64,000 nt of DNA from Natrinema versiforme (lineage in GTDB: Archaea; Halobacteriota; Halobacteria; Halobacteriales; Natrialbaceae): contig NZ_CP040330.1 of the NCBI RefSeq assembly GCF_005576615.1, positions 3,596,001-3,660,000 on the forward strand. The letters are read 5' to 3'. Both the position numbers and the translations under genes were made by a program. Shown here in pieces: positions 1-8,933 of the stretch. Every line of letters begins with the position of its first letter. Position 1 is the stretch's first letter. Below the pieces are notes generated by a model. It saw only the letters and a list, made by a program, of their open reading frames with translations, made no database searches and was not told the origin of the DNA.

Positions 1-342
1 GGCGGAGGTCGTCTTCCCCGACCCCTGCAGTCCCGCGAGGAGGATCGTCTGTTCCTCGAGGGGCAACTCCGTGGAGTCGCCGATGAGATCGACCAGCTCC
101 TCGTAGACGATGCGGAGCACGAAGTCCCGCGCCGGCGTGCCGGCGGGCGGTTCCTCCTCTAAGGCGCGCTCCTCGATGTTGTCCGACAGCTCCATCACGA
201 GCGAGACGTCGACGTCGGCGGAGAGCAGCGATCGCTGGATCTCCTTGACGATCTCCTCGATATCTTCTTCGCTGAGTCGCGACTTCCCGCGGAGCTTGTC
301 CAAGGTCCCCCGCAGAGACGTCCCGAGATCGTCGAGTACCAT
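1..342 (-). CDS. srp54: SRP54 (Ffh) signal recognition particle GTPase, 5' part only
   Basis: This is the first 114 codons of the GTPase that binds 7S RNA and signal sequences for co-translational targeting to the membrane. Starting at ATG 342 the protein begins [20 protein letters not shown], a typical SRP54 N-domain. The window edge falls just after the P-loop ([11 protein letters not shown]). The receptor FtsY lies about 41 kb away in the same window. A TATA-like CTTTAA near 368-376 on this strand, about 28 nt before the start, fits leaderless transcription. The N domain is well conserved and the P-loop form distinguishes it from FtsY (GVNGVGKTT). The gene runs off the left edge. Confidence 0.93.
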   Translation of the reverse strand, partial: MVLDDLGTSLRGTLDKLRGKSRLSEEDIEEIVKEIQRSLLSADVDVSLVMELSDNIEERALEEEPPAGTPARDFVLRIVYEELVDLIGDSTELPLEEQTILLAGLQGSGKTTSA

Positions 343-366
343 TTGCTCGGTATACGTGGCGATGGC

Positions 367-376
367 GTTAAAGGCT
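367..376 (-). promoter_or_regulatory. TATA-like promoter element of srp54
   Basis: CTTTAA on the minus strand lies about 28 nt before the srp54 ATG. This is the spacing expected for a haloarchaeal leaderless promoter. Inferred from sequence and spacing only. Confidence 0.4.
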
Positions 377-480
377 TTTTCTACGACCGACACGAACGAT
401 CCGGTTCGAACGGGACCGAGACACGGCGGACCGCGTGCGTCGTCGATGCGTATTTCACTCGAGCGGGCCAATCCCCGCCC

Positions 481-702
481 ATGAGTTCCGATGCAGACGT
501 CGACCCCTCGGAGTACGAGGCCCTCGCCGATGCGGACGTGACCATGCGACAAAACGACCACGGGCTCCACATCGCCGACGACGAGGCCACCGGCGTCTCG
601 AGTCAGGGCCAGACGCCGGAAGACGCCCTCGAGAACCTCGCGGCGGCGGTCGAGTCCTACCGGGAGGCATCGGCGGACGATACGGGCGACGACTGGCTGT
701 AA
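481..702 (+). CDS. Solitary HicB-like domain protein
   Basis: A 73-aa protein starting at ATG 481. It carries the compact HicB fold pattern: a strand with [13 protein letters not shown], a second strand around [18 protein letters not shown], then a helix, [10 protein letters not shown]. HicB proteins are usually antitoxins paired with the small dsRNA-binding toxin HicA. No HicA ORF is visible on either side, so this is either a solitary HicB-type protein of unknown role or an orphan antitoxin. The longer reading frame beginning at 343 is not needed: the acidic, family-like sequence begins at MSSDADVD. It faces srp54 divergently. Confidence 0.7.
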   Translation: MSSDADVDPSEYEALADADVTMRQNDHGLHIADDEATGVSSQGQTPEDALENLAAAVESYREASADDTGDDWL

Positions 703-778
703 GACGGCTAACGGGCCGTGTTTTCTACGATTGGACCAGAGTGACTATCGGATAGTGCAGCGAACGATAGCCCGACGT

Positions 779-1285
779 ATGGACGACTCACGACAGGCTT
801 CGACGGAACGAACTGCGTCCTCGATCGCTCGTCGACGCGTCCTTCGAGCGGGAACGGGGCTTATAGCAACGGGTCTCGGAATCGCGACGCTCGGCGGCCA
901 GGCGGCCGCACACTTCCCGCCGGAACTCGAGATCGAGGTCAGGCCGGGCAGCGACACGGCACCGATCAATCCCGACAGCTGCGGCATGGTTCCCGTCGCG
1001 GTCGTACAGACTGACGAGTTCGACCCGACGAGCGAGGCCGTTCGGTACCGGTTCGGCGCACCCGACATCGTCGCCGACGGCGGCGGTGCGCGACCGGTCC
1101 ACGACACGGTCGCTGACGTGACCGGCGACGGTCAGGAGGATCGTCTCCTGCACTTCCGGACCGACGAGACGGGATTCGACGGCGACGAATCGATGGGACG
1201 ACTCGAATGGGAACGCAGCGACGACGGGAGCCACGGATACGCCGGCACTGCGCCCATAACCATCGTCGGTCGACGAAGCAAGTAG
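779..1285 (+). CDS. Tat-exported hypothetical protein
   Basis: A 168-aa protein from ATG 779. It has an N-terminal twin-arginine-like stretch, ARRRVLRAGTGLIATGLG, followed by a hydrophobic segment and a small-residue cleavage region (GGQAAA, about residues 40-45). The mature part is all-beta looking. It includes DVTGDGQEDRLLHF, a calcium-binding-like DxTxDGxxD turn often found in secreted haloarchaeal proteins. No enzymatic motif is visible. Likely exported folded by the Tat system. The function is unknown. Confidence 0.65.
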   Translation: MDDSRQASTERTASSIARRRVLRAGTGLIATGLGIATLGGQAAAHFPPELEIEVRPGSDTAPINPDSCGMVPVAVVQTDEFDPTSEAVRYRFGAPDIVADGGGARPVHDTVADVTGDGQEDRLLHFRTDETGFDGDESMGRLEWERSDDGSHGYAGTAPITIVGRRSK

Positions 1286-1373
1286 CGCTGCCCGTCGCCC
1301 CCACTGGCGAACGAGGAGGGTGTCGGGCATAGCAGGCGCTCGTTTTAGGCGGCCGTCCGTGGTCGGGTGGGGT

Positions 1374-2834
1374 ATGGACGCGTACGATATCGTCGTGCTC
1401 GGCGGCGGCTCGGGCAGTCAGGTCGCGACCGCGGCCGCCGACCGGGGCCTCGAGGCGGCCGTCGTCGAACCCGGGCCGCTCGGCGGTGCCTGTATCACTC
1501 GCGGCTGCGTGCCCTCGAAGGCGCTCATCCACCGCGCGGATATCATGGAGGAGGTCCGAGGGGCCGAAACGTTCGGCATCCCCGCGGAGTTGCACGACCA
1601 CGAGTACGGCGAGATCACGGCCTCGATCCACGACACGGTGTACGAGAAGGCGGAGCACCAAGAATCGAGCCTACAGGACAGCGAGAACGTTACCCTCTAC
1701 CGCGGCGAGGGCCGATTCGTCGACGACCGAACGATAGAAATCGACGCAGCGGACGGCGAGAGAGGGGACGACCGAATCCGCGGCGACGCCGTCGTCATCG
1801 CCGTCGGCGGCCGGCCGATGGTCCCGCCGATCGACGGCCTCGAGGACGTGGATTTTCTCACGAGCGACGACGCGCTCTTCCTCGAGGAGCGACCCGACGA
1901 ACTCGCGATCGTCGGCGGCGGCTACATCGGTGCCGAACTGGGCTATTTCTTCGGCGCGCTCGGAACCGACGTGTCGATCGTCGGCCGCAGCGACCGGCTC
2001 GTTCCGCGGGAGGACGTCGACGTCAGCGCGGCCGTGACCGAGTCGCTCGAGGCCTACTGCGACGTCTACACCGGCTACGAGGCGGCCGCGGTCGCAGAGA
2101 GCGACGACGCAGTCGTCGTGACCGCGGAGCCGAGCGACGGCGATAGCGATGGCGATACTGGCGACGACGGTAATGGGGGCGAGACGGTCGAACTCACCGC
2201 CGACGAACTCCTGCTCGCGACCGGTCGGCGACCCAACACTGACACGCTCGACCTCGAGGCCGCGGGCGTCGAGAGCGACGACAAGGGGTACGTCGAGACC
2301 GACGAGACGCTCGCGACGACCGCTGACGGCGTCTGGGCGCTGGGCGACGTACTCGGCGAGCAGCCGTACAAGCACGCGGCCGACTACGAGGCGAAAACCG
2401 TCGCGGCGAACGTCCTCGACGACGCCGGGAGAACGGTCGACTACGAGGCGGTGCCCCACGCGATCTTCACTGACCCGCGGGTCGCCAGCGTGGGCCGAAC
2501 GGAGGGCGGACTCGAGGACGAAGGCCGCGACTACGACGCCGTAACGGTTCCCTACGAGACCGCGCCGATGGGGATGATCCTCGAGGCCGACGAGGGGTTC
2601 GTGAAGGCCATCGCCGCACCGGACGGCGAGATTCTGGGCTGTCACATCGTCGGCCCGCAGGCCGCGACGCTGCTCCACGAGGTGGTGGTCGCGATGGACG
2701 GCGGCGGCACCGTCGACGACGTGGCTGAGCCGGTTCACGTCCATCCCGCGCTGAACGAGGTGGTCTACGCGGCGTTCGACGACCTCTCGGACGCGGCGTA
2801 CTCGACGGCACCGGACTGGCGAGACATCTCGTGA
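1374..2834 (+). CDS. Flavin-dependent pyridine nucleotide-disulfide oxidoreductase (dihydrolipoyl dehydrogenase-like)
   Basis: A 486-aa class I flavoprotein disulfide reductase starting at ATG 1374. It has an N-terminal FAD-binding GGGSGSQVATAAADRG, the redox-active disulfide GGACITRGCVPSKAL (Cys-x4-Cys), an NAD(P)-binding IVGGGYIGAELGYFF, the second FAD motif WALGDV, and a C-terminal dimer-interface region with HPALNEVVY. These order the protein like dihydrolipoyl dehydrogenase or mercuric reductase. No heavy-metal domain is present and no 2-oxoacid dehydrogenase genes are nearby, so the substrate is open. An acidic low-complexity stretch (SDGDSDGDTGDDGNGG, around residue 250) interrupts the NAD domain. 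The upstream in-frame start at 1320 would add 18 unrelated residues and was rejected. Confidence 0.85.
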   Translation: MDAYDIVVLGGGSGSQVATAAADRGLEAAVVEPGPLGGACITRGCVPSKALIHRADIMEEVRGAETFGIPAELHDHEYGEITASIHDTVYEKAEHQESSLQDSENVTLYRGEGRFVDDRTIEIDAADGERGDDRIRGDAVVIAVGGRPMVPPIDGLEDVDFLTSDDALFLEERPDELAIVGGGYIGAELGYFFGALGTDVSIVGRSDRLVPREDVDVSAAVTESLEAYCDVYTGYEAAAVAESDDAVVVTAEPSDGDSDGDTGDDGNGGETVELTADELLLATGRRPNTDTLDLEAAGVESDDKGYVETDETLATTADGVWALGDVLGEQPYKHAADYEAKTVAANVLDDAGRTVDYEAVPHAIFTDPRVASVGRTEGGLEDEGRDYDAVTVPYETAPMGMILEADEGFVKAIAAPDGEILGCHIVGPQAATLLHEVVVAMDGGGTVDDVAEPVHVHPALNEVVYAAFDDLSDAAYSTAPDWRDIS

Positions 2835-2901
2835 TCGCCCCGACGGAGGGCGACCCGAGGACAGCCGCCGACGGCTCCGTCTCCCCGGGAGTCGCCGCGA
2901 C

Positions 2902-3712
2902 TTACCAGTTCCACGGCCCGTGATCGGGGTCGATCACGCGCTGTCGACGATCGATCGAGTCGATCAGTTCGATGTCGTCGTCGTCGAGTTCGAGCGCTCG
3001 CGCAGCCAGGTTCTGCTCGAGATGCTCGCGACTGCTCGCTTTCGGGATCGCAGCGACGTTGTCGTGATCGAGGAGCCACGCGAGGGACACCTGCGCCGGC
3101 GTCGCGTCGTGTTTCTCGGCGACCCGCTGAATTTCGGGCACGTCGAGTATCTCGCCGTTCGCCAGCGGCGAGTAGGCGACGAACTGGTAGTCGTGGTCCT
3201 GTGCGTGAGCGACCAGTTCCTCCTGTGGCAGCAGGGGATGCATCTCGGCCTGATGGGCGAACAGCGGTGCGTCGAGGACCTCGAGCGCCTCGTCGAGAAG
3301 GTCGGGCGTGAAGTTCGAGAGTCCGACGCGGCGAGTCTCCCCGCCTGATAGGCCTCGTCGTAGGCGGGCAGGACCGCCTCGTGGTCGTAGATGCCGGAGG
3401 GCCAGTGAACGTACAGGAGGTCGACGGTCTCGACGCCGAGGCGCTCGAGGCAACCGTCGATCGCGTCGGGAACGGCCGCGGGTTCGGGCGGGACGTCGTG
3501 GTGGACCGTCTTCGTCGAGAGGAAGACATCCTCGCGGTCGACGGACGCGGATCGGAGCGCCTCGCCGACGTACCGTTCGTTCTCGTACACCTGGCCGTAT
3601 CGACGTGGCGGTAGCCGACGTTCAGCGCCGTCTCGACGGTGTCACGCCACTGCTCGCGGTCGTCCTCGGAATAGGTGCCGAGGCCGATGCTCGGCACGGA
3701 ATCGCGGGCCAT
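2902..3712 (-). pseudogene. Aldo/keto reductase, interrupted by two single-base deletions
   Basis: The protein is readable only across three frames. Frame 1 from ATG 3712 gives MARDSVPSIGLGTYSEDD to YRHVDTA. Adding one C near 3592 restores DTAQVYENERYVGEAL. A second base missing in a G-run near 3343 (GGGG for GGGGG on the coding strand) must be restored to reach ETRRVGLSNFTPDLL and the normal C-terminus ending at 2902. All catalytic residues of the family are present across the pieces: Asp in DTA, Tyr in VYENE, Lys in STKTVH, His in YVHWPS. Both lesions are in short homopolymers, so a recent pseudogene and sequencing error are both possible. The product would be an NADPH-dependent reductase of unknown substrate. 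Confidence 0.8.
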
Positions 3713-3785
3713 CGGTGCGGCGTACTCGATACCGGTGGATGGGTCTTCCGATCACCCGCACGGATTCCCGCTACCGATTCGGGGC

Positions 3786-4589
3786 TCACTCGGACGCGAC
3801 CGGGCCGCTCTCGACCTCGCCGTCGTTGGCGAGCCACTCCGTGAGACTCCCCTCGTAGAAGCGGACGTTCTCGTAGCCGAGCGCTCTGAGCACGACGTAG
3901 GTGTGGCTGATCCGCCGGGCCGTGTTGCAGTAGAGCACGATCTCGCGGTCCGGCGTGATCCCGTGGTCTGTCAGTAGTTCCTCGAGTTCGGCCTCGGGCT
4001 TGAGCCGCCGCGTCTCGTCGTCGACGACTTCGCGCCAGTCGAACAGCACCGCGCCCGGCAGGCGGGCCTCCTCGAACTCCGCCTGCTCGCGCGTGTCCAC
4101 GAACACGGCGTCGCGCTCGAGGGCATCAGCGACGGCGTCGTAGCCGACCAGCGGACTCTCCTCGGGGGAGAGCGGGTCGGCCTCGTACTCGACCGGTTCG
4201 ATCTCGGGGGTCTCGCTGGTCGTCTCGTGGGACTGGTTCCACGCGCTGTAGTCGCCGTCTAACAGGCGCACGTCGTCGTGGCCGTACTCGAGGGCGGTGA
4301 GCACGAACCGGGCGGCGAAGACGCCGTGGGTGTCGTCGTAGGCGACGATCGTGTCATCCTCGCTGATCCCCGCGTCGCCGAGCAGGTCCGCGAAGGCCTC
4401 GGCGCCCGGCAGCGTCCCGCGGTCGACGTCGCTCTCGTCGCGGTAGCTATCGAACGGGATATTCACCGCGCCGGGCAGGTGCCCGATCCCGTCGAACTCC
4501 CACGCGTCTCTGACGTCGACGACGCGGACCTGCGGATCGTCCAGACGCGATGCGAGCCAGTCGGGGGAAACGACGACGGAGTCGTCCAT
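3786..4589 (-). CDS. Two-domain rhodanese (thiosulfate/3-mercaptopyruvate sulfurtransferase family)
   Basis: A 267-aa protein with tandem rhodanese domains. The start at ATG 4589 gives MDDSVVVSPDWLASRLDD. The frame stays open far upstream to 6056, but that part reads through repeats and the neighbouring tssA region and looks nothing like protein. In the N-terminal domain the loop is VAYDDTHGVFAARF, without a cysteine, as is normal for the inactive half. The C-terminal domain has YCNTARRISHTYVVL with the catalytic Cys. It should transfer sulfane sulfur to thiophilic acceptors. It is divergent from a second rhodanese (tssA), sharing a 279-bp intergenic region. Confidence 0.85.
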   Translation of the reverse strand: MDDSVVVSPDWLASRLDDPQVRVVDVRDAWEFDGIGHLPGAVNIPFDSYRDESDVDRGTLPGAEAFADLLGDAGISEDDTIVAYDDTHGVFAARFVLTALEYGHDDVRLLDGDYSAWNQSHETTSETPEIEPVEYEADPLSPEESPLVGYDAVADALERDAVFVDTREQAEFEEARLPGAVLFDWREVVDDETRRLKPEAELEELLTDHGITPDREIVLYCNTARRISHTYVVLRALGYENVRFYEGSLTEWLANDGEVESGPVASE

Positions 4590-4868
4590 TAGGCCGTCGT
4601 TCGGAACGGAGACTCGAGTACGCACCGGTTTCGTCCCGGTTTCGGGTACCGGGACAGTGGCAACTCTTGCTTGTTTTTGGTGGGGTATCTGACCTGTGTA
4701 GCGTCCTATATTATCGAATACCGCGCGAATCCGACGAATACAGCCCCTGTACGAACGGTGATTGTGATCGGCTTTGATGGATGCGGCAAGTATTTCCGCC
4801 AGAGTCGATCGGTGTCCGAATTGACCGGTTAAGTAGTCCCTTTGTGTGTCGGCGTCGAAGGCACGGGT

Positions 4869-5735
4869 ATGGCAAACGACTACGCCAACGACGTACTCGT
4901 CACGGCCGATTGGGTCGCCGACCGACTCGACGACTTCCAGGACGACGATTCCGACCTCCGACTGGTCGAGGTCGACGTCGACACGGAAGCCTACGAGGAC
5001 GAACACGCGCCCGGCGCGGTCGGGTTCAACTGGGAAACCCAGCTTCAGGACCAGACCCAGCGAGACATCCTCGACAAGGAGGACTTCGAGGACCTCCTCG
5101 GCAGTCACGGTATCAGCGAGGACGACACGGTCGTCCTCTACGGTGACAACTCCAACTGGTTCGCTGCCTACACCTACTGGCAGTTCAAGTACTACGGTCA
5201 CGACGAGGTCTACCTGCTCGACGGCGGCCGTGAATACTGGCTCGAGAACGACTACCCGACCACGGACGAGGAGCCCGACTTCTCGGCGACCGAGTACGAC
5301 GCCGCCGGTCCGCGCGAGAGCATCCGCGCGTACCGAGAGGACGTCGAGAACGCGATCGACCGCGGCGTGCCGCTGGTCGACGTTCGCTCGCCCGAGGAGT
5401 TCAAAGGCGAGATCCTCGCGCCCTCCGGCCTGCAGGAGACCGCCCAGCGCGGCGGCCACATCCCCGGCGCACAGAACATCTCGTGGGCCGCCGTGACCAA
5501 CGACGACGGCACCTTCAAGGACCGCGACGAGCTCGAGGAGCTCTACGCCGAGGAAGGCATCGACGGCGACGAGACGACCGTCGCCTACTGTCGCATCGGC
5601 GAGCGCTCGTCCGTCGCATGGTTCGCGCTCCACGAACTGCTCGGCTACGATGACACCGTCAACTACGACGGGTCCTGGACCGAGTGGGGTAATCTCGTCA
5701 ACGCGCCGATCGAGACGGGCGAGGCTGACGACTGA
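4869..5735 (+). CDS. tssA: Thiosulfate sulfurtransferase TssA-like rhodanese
   Basis: A 288-aa tandem-domain rhodanese. ATG 4869 is preceded by a GTTAAG TATA-like element about 38 nt upstream, and the earlier in-frame start at 4842 is not conserved-looking. The active-site loop is AYCRIGERSSVAWFAL in the second domain, the classic CRxGERS thiosulfate sulfurtransferase motif. The first domain is inactive (YGDNSNW). Two paralogous rhodaneses back to back suggest a sulfur-transfer locus. The last codons (encoding GEADD and stop) are copied repeatedly in the tandem repeats immediately downstream. Confidence 0.88.
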   Translation: MANDYANDVLVTADWVADRLDDFQDDDSDLRLVEVDVDTEAYEDEHAPGAVGFNWETQLQDQTQRDILDKEDFEDLLGSHGISEDDTVVLYGDNSNWFAAYTYWQFKYYGHDEVYLLDGGREYWLENDYPTTDEEPDFSATEYDAAGPRESIRAYREDVENAIDRGVPLVDVRSPEEFKGEILAPSGLQETAQRGGHIPGAQNISWAAVTNDDGTFKDRDELEELYAEEGIDGDETTVAYCRIGERSSVAWFALHELLGYDDTVNYDGSWTEWGNLVNAPIETGEADD

Positions 5736-6110
5736 GCGAAGCGAGGTCGAAAGCCTCGTAGTGGAGCGGTGAGCCGTCAGGCGAGCCGCGGAACAGGCGA
5801 AGCGGACGACTGAGCGAAGCGACGGAGTTCGCTTCGTGGCGGAACGGCGAACGAAGTGAGCCGTGGAGCAGGGCGAGGCTGACGACTGAGCGTAGCGACG
5901 GAGTTCGCTTCGTGGCGGAACGGCGAACGAAGTGAGCCGTGGAGCAGGGCGAGGCTGACGACTGAGCGTAGCGACGGAGTTCGCTTCGTGGCGGAACGGC
6001 GAACGAAGTGAGCCGTGGAGCAGGGCGAGGCTGACGACTGAGCGTAGCGAAGTCAAAGCCTCGTAGTGGAGCGGTGAGCCGTCAGGCGAACCGCGGAACG
6101 GGCGAAGCGG
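5727..6110 (+). repeat. 76-bp tandem repeat array derived from the tssA 3' end
   Basis: Three near-identical 76-bp units begin at 5805, 5881 and 5957, each opening with GACGACTGAGCG. A degenerate unit precedes them, overlapping the tssA stop at 5727. A diverged tail follows from 6033 that again resembles the first flank (GCCTCGTAGTGGAGCGGTGA occurs at both ends). Each unit contains GCGAGGCTGACGACTGA, the coding end of tssA including its stop. Units also contain partial inverted repeats (CTTCG and CGAAG). There are no spacers, so it is not a CRISPR array. No gene is supported inside. Confidence 0.9.
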
Positions 6111-6373
6111 ACGACTGACGCGAGGTCGACCGCAGGGAGACCTCGGTTTGCGTGAACGGCGGACGCCGTGAGCGAGCGGAGTGAAGCGGCACCGATTCCC
6201 GTTTCTGCTGCACTCGAGCGGAGAGCCCGCAAAGAGTCATCTTCGCCCACTGTGGCGACTAACAGATACCAACCGAAGCGCTTGCGCTGTTTGCTGGCAA
6301 CGGACTCGCATAAAATAGAGGTCGGTCAATCCGAAACGGACCGCGTTCTCAACCCAGACCGTCTGTCGGCCGA
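6111..6373. other. Intergenic stretch after the tandem repeats
   Basis: No convincing ORF. A short hairpin (GAGGTC with GACCTC, near 6121-6146) borders the repeat array. The remainder up to the lipoprotein gene shows nothing recognisable. Confidence 0.5.
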
Positions 6374-7594
6374 CTACTCCTCTTGGATGTAGTCCGAGGC
6401 GAGGTCGTCCGGCGTGATGACCTCGAGGTCGCCGGCCGACTCGAGGTCGTCGAGCGCCGACACCATCCCCTCGAACGCCGCCGCCGAGTCGCCGGAGAGA
6501 TCGGTGTAGGTGAGCGTCGTGATCGTCCGGAACTGGGCCGTCCACTCGAGGAGTTGCTGTGCCTCGTCGGCGGACGGGCTGACCGTCCGTGGCGCGAGCG
6601 CCGGGTTAAGCAGGCTGCCGTGGCCGGCGTAACCGCCGACGAAACCGACGTCGTGGGTCTCCTCGACGATGCTCAGGGTCGTCTCGTCGTAGCGGTTGAG
6701 TGGGTACGAGAAGTAATCGGCCCCGTCTTCGAAGCCGTTGTCCTCGAGCCACTCGACGGCGCCCTCGATCTGGTCGCGCTGGGCGGACTCGCTGTCGCCG
6801 GCGAGCCCGCTGCCGGTCGTCGCCTGACTGCCGATCGTCCAGCCGTCGCTCTGGAGGGTCTCGAGCTGGTCCTGATCGAGATAGCCGCTCGCGCCCACGC
6901 GGTCGGTGGGGACGAAGGCCGTCGCTGGGTAGTCGTACTCCGACAGCGTCGAGCGGGCCTGCGTGTAGGCCGTTTCGGTGCCGCCGTCGAACTGGATGAG
7001 GACCTTCCCCGTCTCCGGTCGGGAGACGAACTGGAGGTCGTCGACCCAGAGCGTGGCCGATTGGTCCTCGCTCGTCCACACGGAGATCTTGATGTGCTTG
7101 ATCGCGCTCAGGTCGGGATCGCCGACGGTGTCGATAACGCCGAGGTCGTGGTGTGCGAACGGGAGTCCGGGCTCGACGTTGCACTGGAGGAGCAGCCGAT
7201 TCCCGTCGGTATCGGAGAGTTGGACGACCGGATCGACGTCGTCCTCGGTCGCGAACGCCAGCGCGGGGAACTCGTCGGAGAGATCCCGCAGCGAGTCGAA
7301 CCGGCGTTTGATCATGACCCGCTCTTCGGACTCGTCGGCCGTCATGCGGCCGGACTGGTCGCCGACGTATGCCCGCTCGTCGTCGAGTTCGAGCGAGCCT
7401 TCCATCACCTCCCACATCGAGAGGTCGTCGAACTGATCGAACGACCCGGGCTCCTCGTCGATCGTGTCCGAGGAGTCGGAGGAGTCGGTCTCGTCCTCGT
7501 CGTCGGGGTCGTCCGATGTTTCCGAATCGCTCAGGGCGGAACAGCCACCGAGCGTCGCTGCGGCGGCCGTCACGAGATACGCTCGTCGTTTCAT
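6374..7594 (-). CDS. Lipoprotein with polysaccharide deacetylase-like domain
   Basis: A 406-aa secreted protein. Starting at ATG 7594 it has a short signal MKRRAYLVTAAAATLGGC with a lipobox (LGGC). An acidic, Asp/Ser-rich linker follows, then a beta-sandwich-like region (residues about 50-200) and a C-terminal NodB-like domain beginning KVLIQFDGGTETAYTQA. The second family-typical segments are GWTIGSQATTGSGLAG and DYFSYPLNRYD. The canonical NodB metal-binding Asp-Asp and His-x3-His are not obvious (FDGG; IGSQAT), so catalysis is doubtful. Likely a surface-anchored carbohydrate-binding or deacetylase-like protein. Confidence 0.7.
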   Translation of the reverse strand: MKRRAYLVTAAAATLGGCSALSDSETSDDPDDEDETDSSDSSDTIDEEPGSFDQFDDLSMWEVMEGSLELDDERAYVGDQSGRMTADESEERVMIKRRFDSLRDLSDEFPALAFATEDDVDPVVQLSDTDGNRLLLQCNVEPGLPFAHHDLGVIDTVGDPDLSAIKHIKISVWTSEDQSATLWVDDLQFVSRPETGKVLIQFDGGTETAYTQARSTLSEYDYPATAFVPTDRVGASGYLDQDQLETLQSDGWTIGSQATTGSGLAGDSESAQRDQIEGAVEWLEDNGFEDGADYFSYPLNRYDETTLSIVEETHDVGFVGGYAGHGSLLNPALAPRTVSPSADEAQQLLEWTAQFRTITTLTYTDLSGDSAAAFEGMVSALDDLESAGDLEVITPDDLASDYIQEE

Positions 7595-7748
7595 TCCGAT
7601 CGAGGAAAATCCGAGTACGGTAATTGTTATGCTGGCATTGGGGTTCAACGGTCGAACAGTAACCGGCCCATATCGACGCCCGAGACGACGGCCGGACCCG
7701 CGGAGCCGTCACGATAAACCTAACCCATGGCCGCCCGAAACCTACCGT

Positions 7749-8381
7749 ATGAGCGATTCGGACACGTTCGTCGAGACCGTCAGCGAAGACAACCAGACCG
7801 CGCTCTCGCGACTCGGCTCCTCGAAGTCGCTGTACGCCGACACCAGTGGCGAGATCGACACCGAACCCGTCCTCGAGGCGACCGCCGACGCCGAGTACGC
7901 CGCGTGGCAGACGTTCCTCGAGTGGGCCGACGACGAGGCCGTAGACGAGGCCCGCGAGGCCTTCGAGGCCACGGCCGACGAGGAGCAGGACCACTACGAG
8001 ACCGTCGACGGGAAACTCGACGACGAGTACGAACCGACCGACACCCCGCAGCTCCACGAGTTCCTCCGCGAGCAGGAAGACACCGTCTCCCGCGCCGGCG
8101 CGCTCGTCGGCCGCATCCTCGCGAGCCAGCGCTCGAAAGAGCAGGTCGTCGGCTATTTCGTCGGCGACGCCGATCCCCAGACTGCGAGCCTGTTCCGCGG
8201 CTTCGGCGAGGATCTGGACGACCAACTCGAGCGCGCGACGGCCCTCCTCGAGACGGTCTGTGAGAGCGACGAGGACTGGGAGCGCGCACGGGAGGCCGCG
8301 ACGGGTGCGATTCAGGCCGCCTACGACGAGTACGTCGAGACGCTCGAGGGGATGGGCGCGAACCCGAAGCCGGTCTGCTAA
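7749..8381 (+). CDS. Rubrerythrin/ferritin-like four-helix protein
   Basis: A 210-aa, almost all-helical acidic protein beginning MSDSDTFVETVSEDNQTALS at ATG 7749. It contains ferritin-like metal ligands in helices: EYAAWQTFLEWAD, then DEEQDHYETVDG (ExxxHY), and later acidic helices. It resembles the haloarchaeal proteins usually annotated as rubrerythrin family. No C-terminal rubredoxin domain (CxxC) is present, so it would be a stand-alone diiron-type helical bundle, possibly acting in oxidative stress. It is divergent from the lipoprotein gene. Confidence 0.7.
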   Translation: MSDSDTFVETVSEDNQTALSRLGSSKSLYADTSGEIDTEPVLEATADAEYAAWQTFLEWADDEAVDEAREAFEATADEEQDHYETVDGKLDDEYEPTDTPQLHEFLREQEDTVSRAGALVGRILASQRSKEQVVGYFVGDADPQTASLFRGFGEDLDDQLERATALLETVCESDEDWERAREAATGAIQAAYDEYVETLEGMGANPKPVC

Positions 8382-8566
8382 CGCGAGAGTAGTGCGTTTC
8401 CATCCGCGAGCGTAGAAAGCGGGCCGCTCGCTGGTATCGGATGTACTCCAGCGCAGACTCGATTCGGAGCGCAGCGTCGCGGGTCGCGGGTCGCAGTTCG
8501 AGTTCCGATACCGTCGCTCGGTATCTGCGATCTCCCGACCCGCAAAAAACGACCCTTCTCGCGCCC

Positions 8567-8839
8567 TCAAACGCCTTCGAGCGTCGAACGGAACGCCGTG
8601 ATCGCCTCGAGCGCGTCGTCGATCGACGCCGCGGCGTCGCCACCCTCGTCGTCGGCGATGTCTTTCAGGATGTGTTCGTGGCGCGCGAGTTGGCCGTGGT
8701 CCGGGCCGCTATCGGCCGTGGCGTAATCCTCGAACTTCGCCGCTTGGTTTTGGAGCCGGTCCCGTGCCTCGTCGTCGGACGCGGCCGTCGCCGCCTCCTC
8801 GATCGACTCGGCCGCGTTCTCGAGTTCGTCTCGAGCCAT
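8567..8839 (-). CDS. Small haloarchaeal conserved protein (DUF7553-like)
   Basis: A 90-aa helical, acidic protein starting at ATG 8839. The pattern MARDELENAAESIEEAATAA then DRLQNQAAKFEDYATAD and GPDHGQLARHEHILKDI matches, from memory, a haloarchaeal family labelled DUF7553. The central GPDHGxLARH segment is its most conserved-looking part. No known function. It stands alone between the rubrerythrin-like gene and thiM. Confidence 0.65.
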   Translation of the reverse strand: MARDELENAAESIEEAATAASDDEARDRLQNQAAKFEDYATADSGPDHGQLARHEHILKDIADDEGGDAAASIDDALEAITAFRSTLEGV

Positions 8840-8933
8840 AGTCGACAGTTCACGCGGCGGTATTAAAACGGTTTCAGTACGATCCCGGGAACTGGAAGTT
8901 CCGGCTGGACAGACGGTCCACTCGACCCCCGTT

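Noticed and set aside
343-702. Longer start for the HicB-like gene at 343
   Set aside because: The extra 46 residues cover the srp54 promoter region and lack haloarchaeal protein composition.
481-702. HicAB toxin-antitoxin pair
   Set aside because: Only a HicB-like partner is visible; no HicA-like ORF on either side.
5805-6032. Tandem 76-bp repeats as a CRISPR array
   Set aside because: Units are directly adjacent with no spacers, no cas genes are nearby, and the unit includes a gene 3' end.
3786-6056. A single 756-codon open frame on the minus strand covering the rhodanese and everything up to 6056
   Set aside because: Only the part below 4589 looks like protein. Upstream it runs through the antisense of tssA and the tandem repeats, which happen to lack stops at this GC content.
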